A stretch of 64,000 nucleotides of DNA from contig NZ_CP017560.1 in NCBI RefSeq assembly GCF_001753205.1, positions 310,001 to 374,000 of the forward strand. The letters are read 5' to 3'. Positions within the stretch are counted from its first letter, which is position 1, and the number at the start of each line of letters is the position of its first letter. The notes under the pieces are model-generated. The model saw nothing but the letters and a program-made list of their open reading frames with translations, ran no database searches and was not told where the DNA came from. Source of the DNA: Sporosarcina ureilytica (GTDB lineage Bacteria > Bacillota > Bacilli > Bacillales_A > Planococcaceae). The position numbers and the translations under genes were made by a program. Positions 62,635 to 64,000 of the stretch are shown here, in pieces.

Positions 62635-62797
62635 ATCAAAACACCTTTCTATAAGAAAATGAACGGTTTTTTGAATTCAAAACCTTTTTAAATGAATTTG
62701 GTTCGTGCAACAAGTATAGCATTGATGTTTAAGTGTATGTATTCGTTTTTAAGTTGAATTACCCAGAAGACGCGAGGGGGATTCCAGGTAGAACATT

Positions 62798-62826
62798 AAA
62801 AAAGACCAGGCATCCTCTGCCCGGTC
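62798..62826 (-). terminator. Rho-independent terminator of the YitT-family gene
   Basis: Read on the minus strand: GACC(g)GGCA / TGCC(t)GGTC around GAGGA, followed by TTTTTT. Confidence 0.85.
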
Positions 62827-62834
62827 ACATCAAT

Positions 62835-63644
62835 CTAATTATTAATGGAAAACTTTCCATCGACTTCAATAGTCTCATACATATTAATAAATGCATCTTC
62901 ATCATGTTTTCGTACAACATTTTTGACGTGCAACGTTTCGTAACGAGTTAACACCATCATTAAAATATCTTTCTTTTCTTGTGTGTAGCCTCCGTAGCCT
63001 TCCGTGATCGTAATGCCGCGGTAAATCGATTCAAGCAGTTCGTTTCTAATCGCATCGCCTTCTGTCGTAACAATTTGCATCGTTAATTTGAGGTGGTCCG
63101 TAAAGACTGTGTCAATCATTTTCCCTGTAATATAAATCGACAAAAGTGTGTACAGGGCAATTTCCCAGTCAAAGACAAATCCTGAAATGAGCACGATGAC
63201 CCCATTCATGCCTGTTAACAGTAAACCAACGCTGAAAGAACTGGCCCGCGCGATGATGATGGCGATGATATCTAATCCGCCAGACGTTCCAGCAAATTTT
63301 AAGATAAGACCTACACCAAGCCCGCCAATGCCTCCACCAAAAACGGTAGATAATAGCATATTGTCCGTGATGGCGACAGCTGGGATTAAAAATAAGAATA
63401 GAGAGAGTGAGAACACGCATACGAGTGTGTTAATCGTAATTGTTCTGCCAAGTTTAAAATAACCTAAGATGAGCAAAGGGACGTTTAATAGAAAGTTATA
63501 AAGACCCGTATCGAAGGGGGTAAGTATTCCGAGTAAAATCGCAAGACCGCTAATTCCACTGCTTAAAATTTCGTGAGGAACAAGAAAACAATTAAAAGCA
63601 AATGCAACAATGAGTGAACCTAGAACGACAACTAAATTTTTCAT
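62835..63644 (-). CDS. YitT-family membrane protein (DUF161/DUF2179)
   Basis: 269-aa protein with five to six helices in the first 190 residues (start MKNLVVVLGSLIVAFAFNCF, GTSGGLDIIAII in the middle) and a C-terminal soluble DUF2179-like domain (about residues 190-265, YGGYTQEKKDILMMVLTRYE). Function of the family is not settled. AAAGGGAG precedes the ATG. A T-box leader lies directly upstream, so expression should rise when a particular tRNA is uncharged; a role in amino acid transport is therefore plausible. Confidence 0.9.
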   Translation of the reverse strand: MKNLVVVLGSLIVAFAFNCFLVPHEILSSGISGLAILLGILTPFDTGLYNFLLNVPLLILGYFKLGRTITINTLVCVFSLSLFLFLIPAVAITDNMLLSTVFGGGIGGLGVGLILKFAGTSGGLDIIAIIIARASSFSVGLLLTGMNGVIVLISGFVFDWEIALYTLLSIYITGKMIDTVFTDHLKLTMQIVTTEGDAIRNELLESIYRGITITEGYGGYTQEKKDILMMVLTRYETLHVKNVVRKHDEDAFINMYETIEVDGKFSINN

Positions 63645-63725
63645 AAAACAAATCTCCCTTTTTCACAAAATTTAGAGATAGCAATGTGGAACAGAGTCTT
63701 TGAAGGGATATTTTGGATAAAATAA

Positions 63726-63985
63726 AAAACCCGCCCATGCAAAGGGACGAGTTTATACTCGCGATACCACCCAAATTCCGCAACAGTCAATATGCGGCGC
63801 TCAGTCAACGTACTATCATACGTGCTCTTTGATAACGGTAGAGACCCCGGCCTCACTTACAAGATTTCAGTGAGGCATCTTAGAGATGATTTCCGGATAA
63901 GCGCTGCCCATCGACTTTCACCATCTGTCGACTCTCTGCAGAACAGGTTGCAAATCGTACTTTTTCTCATCATAGATTTTTGTAT
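63726..63985 (-). ncRNA. T-box riboswitch leader
   Basis: Minus-strand order is complete. Stem I has AGAGAG (AG-rich bulge), GATGGTGAAAGTCGA (distal loop) and a specifier region GGAAATCATCTC. The T-box sequence GGGTGGTATCGCG follows, then the terminator pair CTCGTCCCTTTGCATGGGCGGG with T6. By alignment with the glyQS layout the specifier is AUC (Ile) followed by A. UGGU in the antiterminator bulge fits a tRNA with discriminator A. The regulated gene is the YitT-family gene at 62835-63644. Confidence 0.88.
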
Positions 63986-64000
63986 TACTAGCTAATTTAG

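Noticed and set aside
63592-63995. Short frames on both strands near the window end
   Set aside because: They fall in the T-box leader, whose RNA features explain the sequence.

Overview
The window is ordinary low-GC Firmicute chromosome, most likely Bacillales and probably Planococcaceae (Sporosarcina/Lysinibacillus-like). That placement is inferred from strong AAGGAGG-type ribosome binding sites with many TTG/GTG starts, a BrxC/YtxJ bacilliredoxin, ClpE behind CtsR boxes, des-desK-desR, an MhqR-type operator, a T-box leader and Bacillus-type dispersed repeats. No rRNA, tRNA, intact IS element or CRISPR array is visible.

Layout. 1-5530: 3' part of an oligopeptide ABC operon (ATPase, ATPase, permease, permease, binding lipoprotein). 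5898-12709: a second complete peptide ABC operon with a family S66 LD-carboxypeptidase inside it, suggesting cell-wall peptide uptake and recycling. 12764-13290: a tandem array of about 20.5-bp units in an 82-bp higher-order repeat. 13370-15468: acyl-CoA thioesterase, a coiled-coil protein behind three DnaA-box-like sites, and a VOC protein. 15660-21269: a Ytr-like GntR/ABC operon with its own promoter-operator and two tandem permease duplications. 21413-30600: oligopeptidase B, a 32-residue membrane peptide gene, tldD/tldE, mscL, alkyltransferase-like protein, PAP2, brxC, an amidohydrolase remnant and an anti-sigma factor; its ECF sigma factor follows at 30593-31099.

31275-34315: des-desK-desR cold-membrane module with DesR-like boxes. 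34358-37083: kynU-kynB-kynA, tryptophan to anthranilate. 37739-46282: dsdA, an MhqR-controlled dioxygenase, clpE under CtsR, a Fic protein, a short DD-carboxypeptidase and a DMT exporter divergent from a LysR regulator at 46420. 47371-50213: YqcI/YcgG protein, DDAH-like amidinotransferase-fold enzyme and asparaginase.

50355-60310 is the accessory part. It holds an HTH + SRA-like protein without nuclease, a small Cys-motif protein, a NUDIX hydrolase overlapping a PLD-SF2 helicase-DUF3427 protein, a very acidic protein, a phage replication-type protein, a macrodomain/HTH pair, a VWA protein, an HhH protein and a rifampin ADP-ribosyltransferase (arr) bracketed by direct duplications. The NUDIX/helicase group is the best candidate for a defence system. 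60584-64000: Cys-rich protein, HAD nucleotidase, NUDIX, and a YitT-family membrane protein preceded by a complete T-box riboswitch, which implies control by an uncharged tRNA (AUC/Ile specifier is my reading). Three families of dispersed or duplicated intergenic repeats recur across the window.
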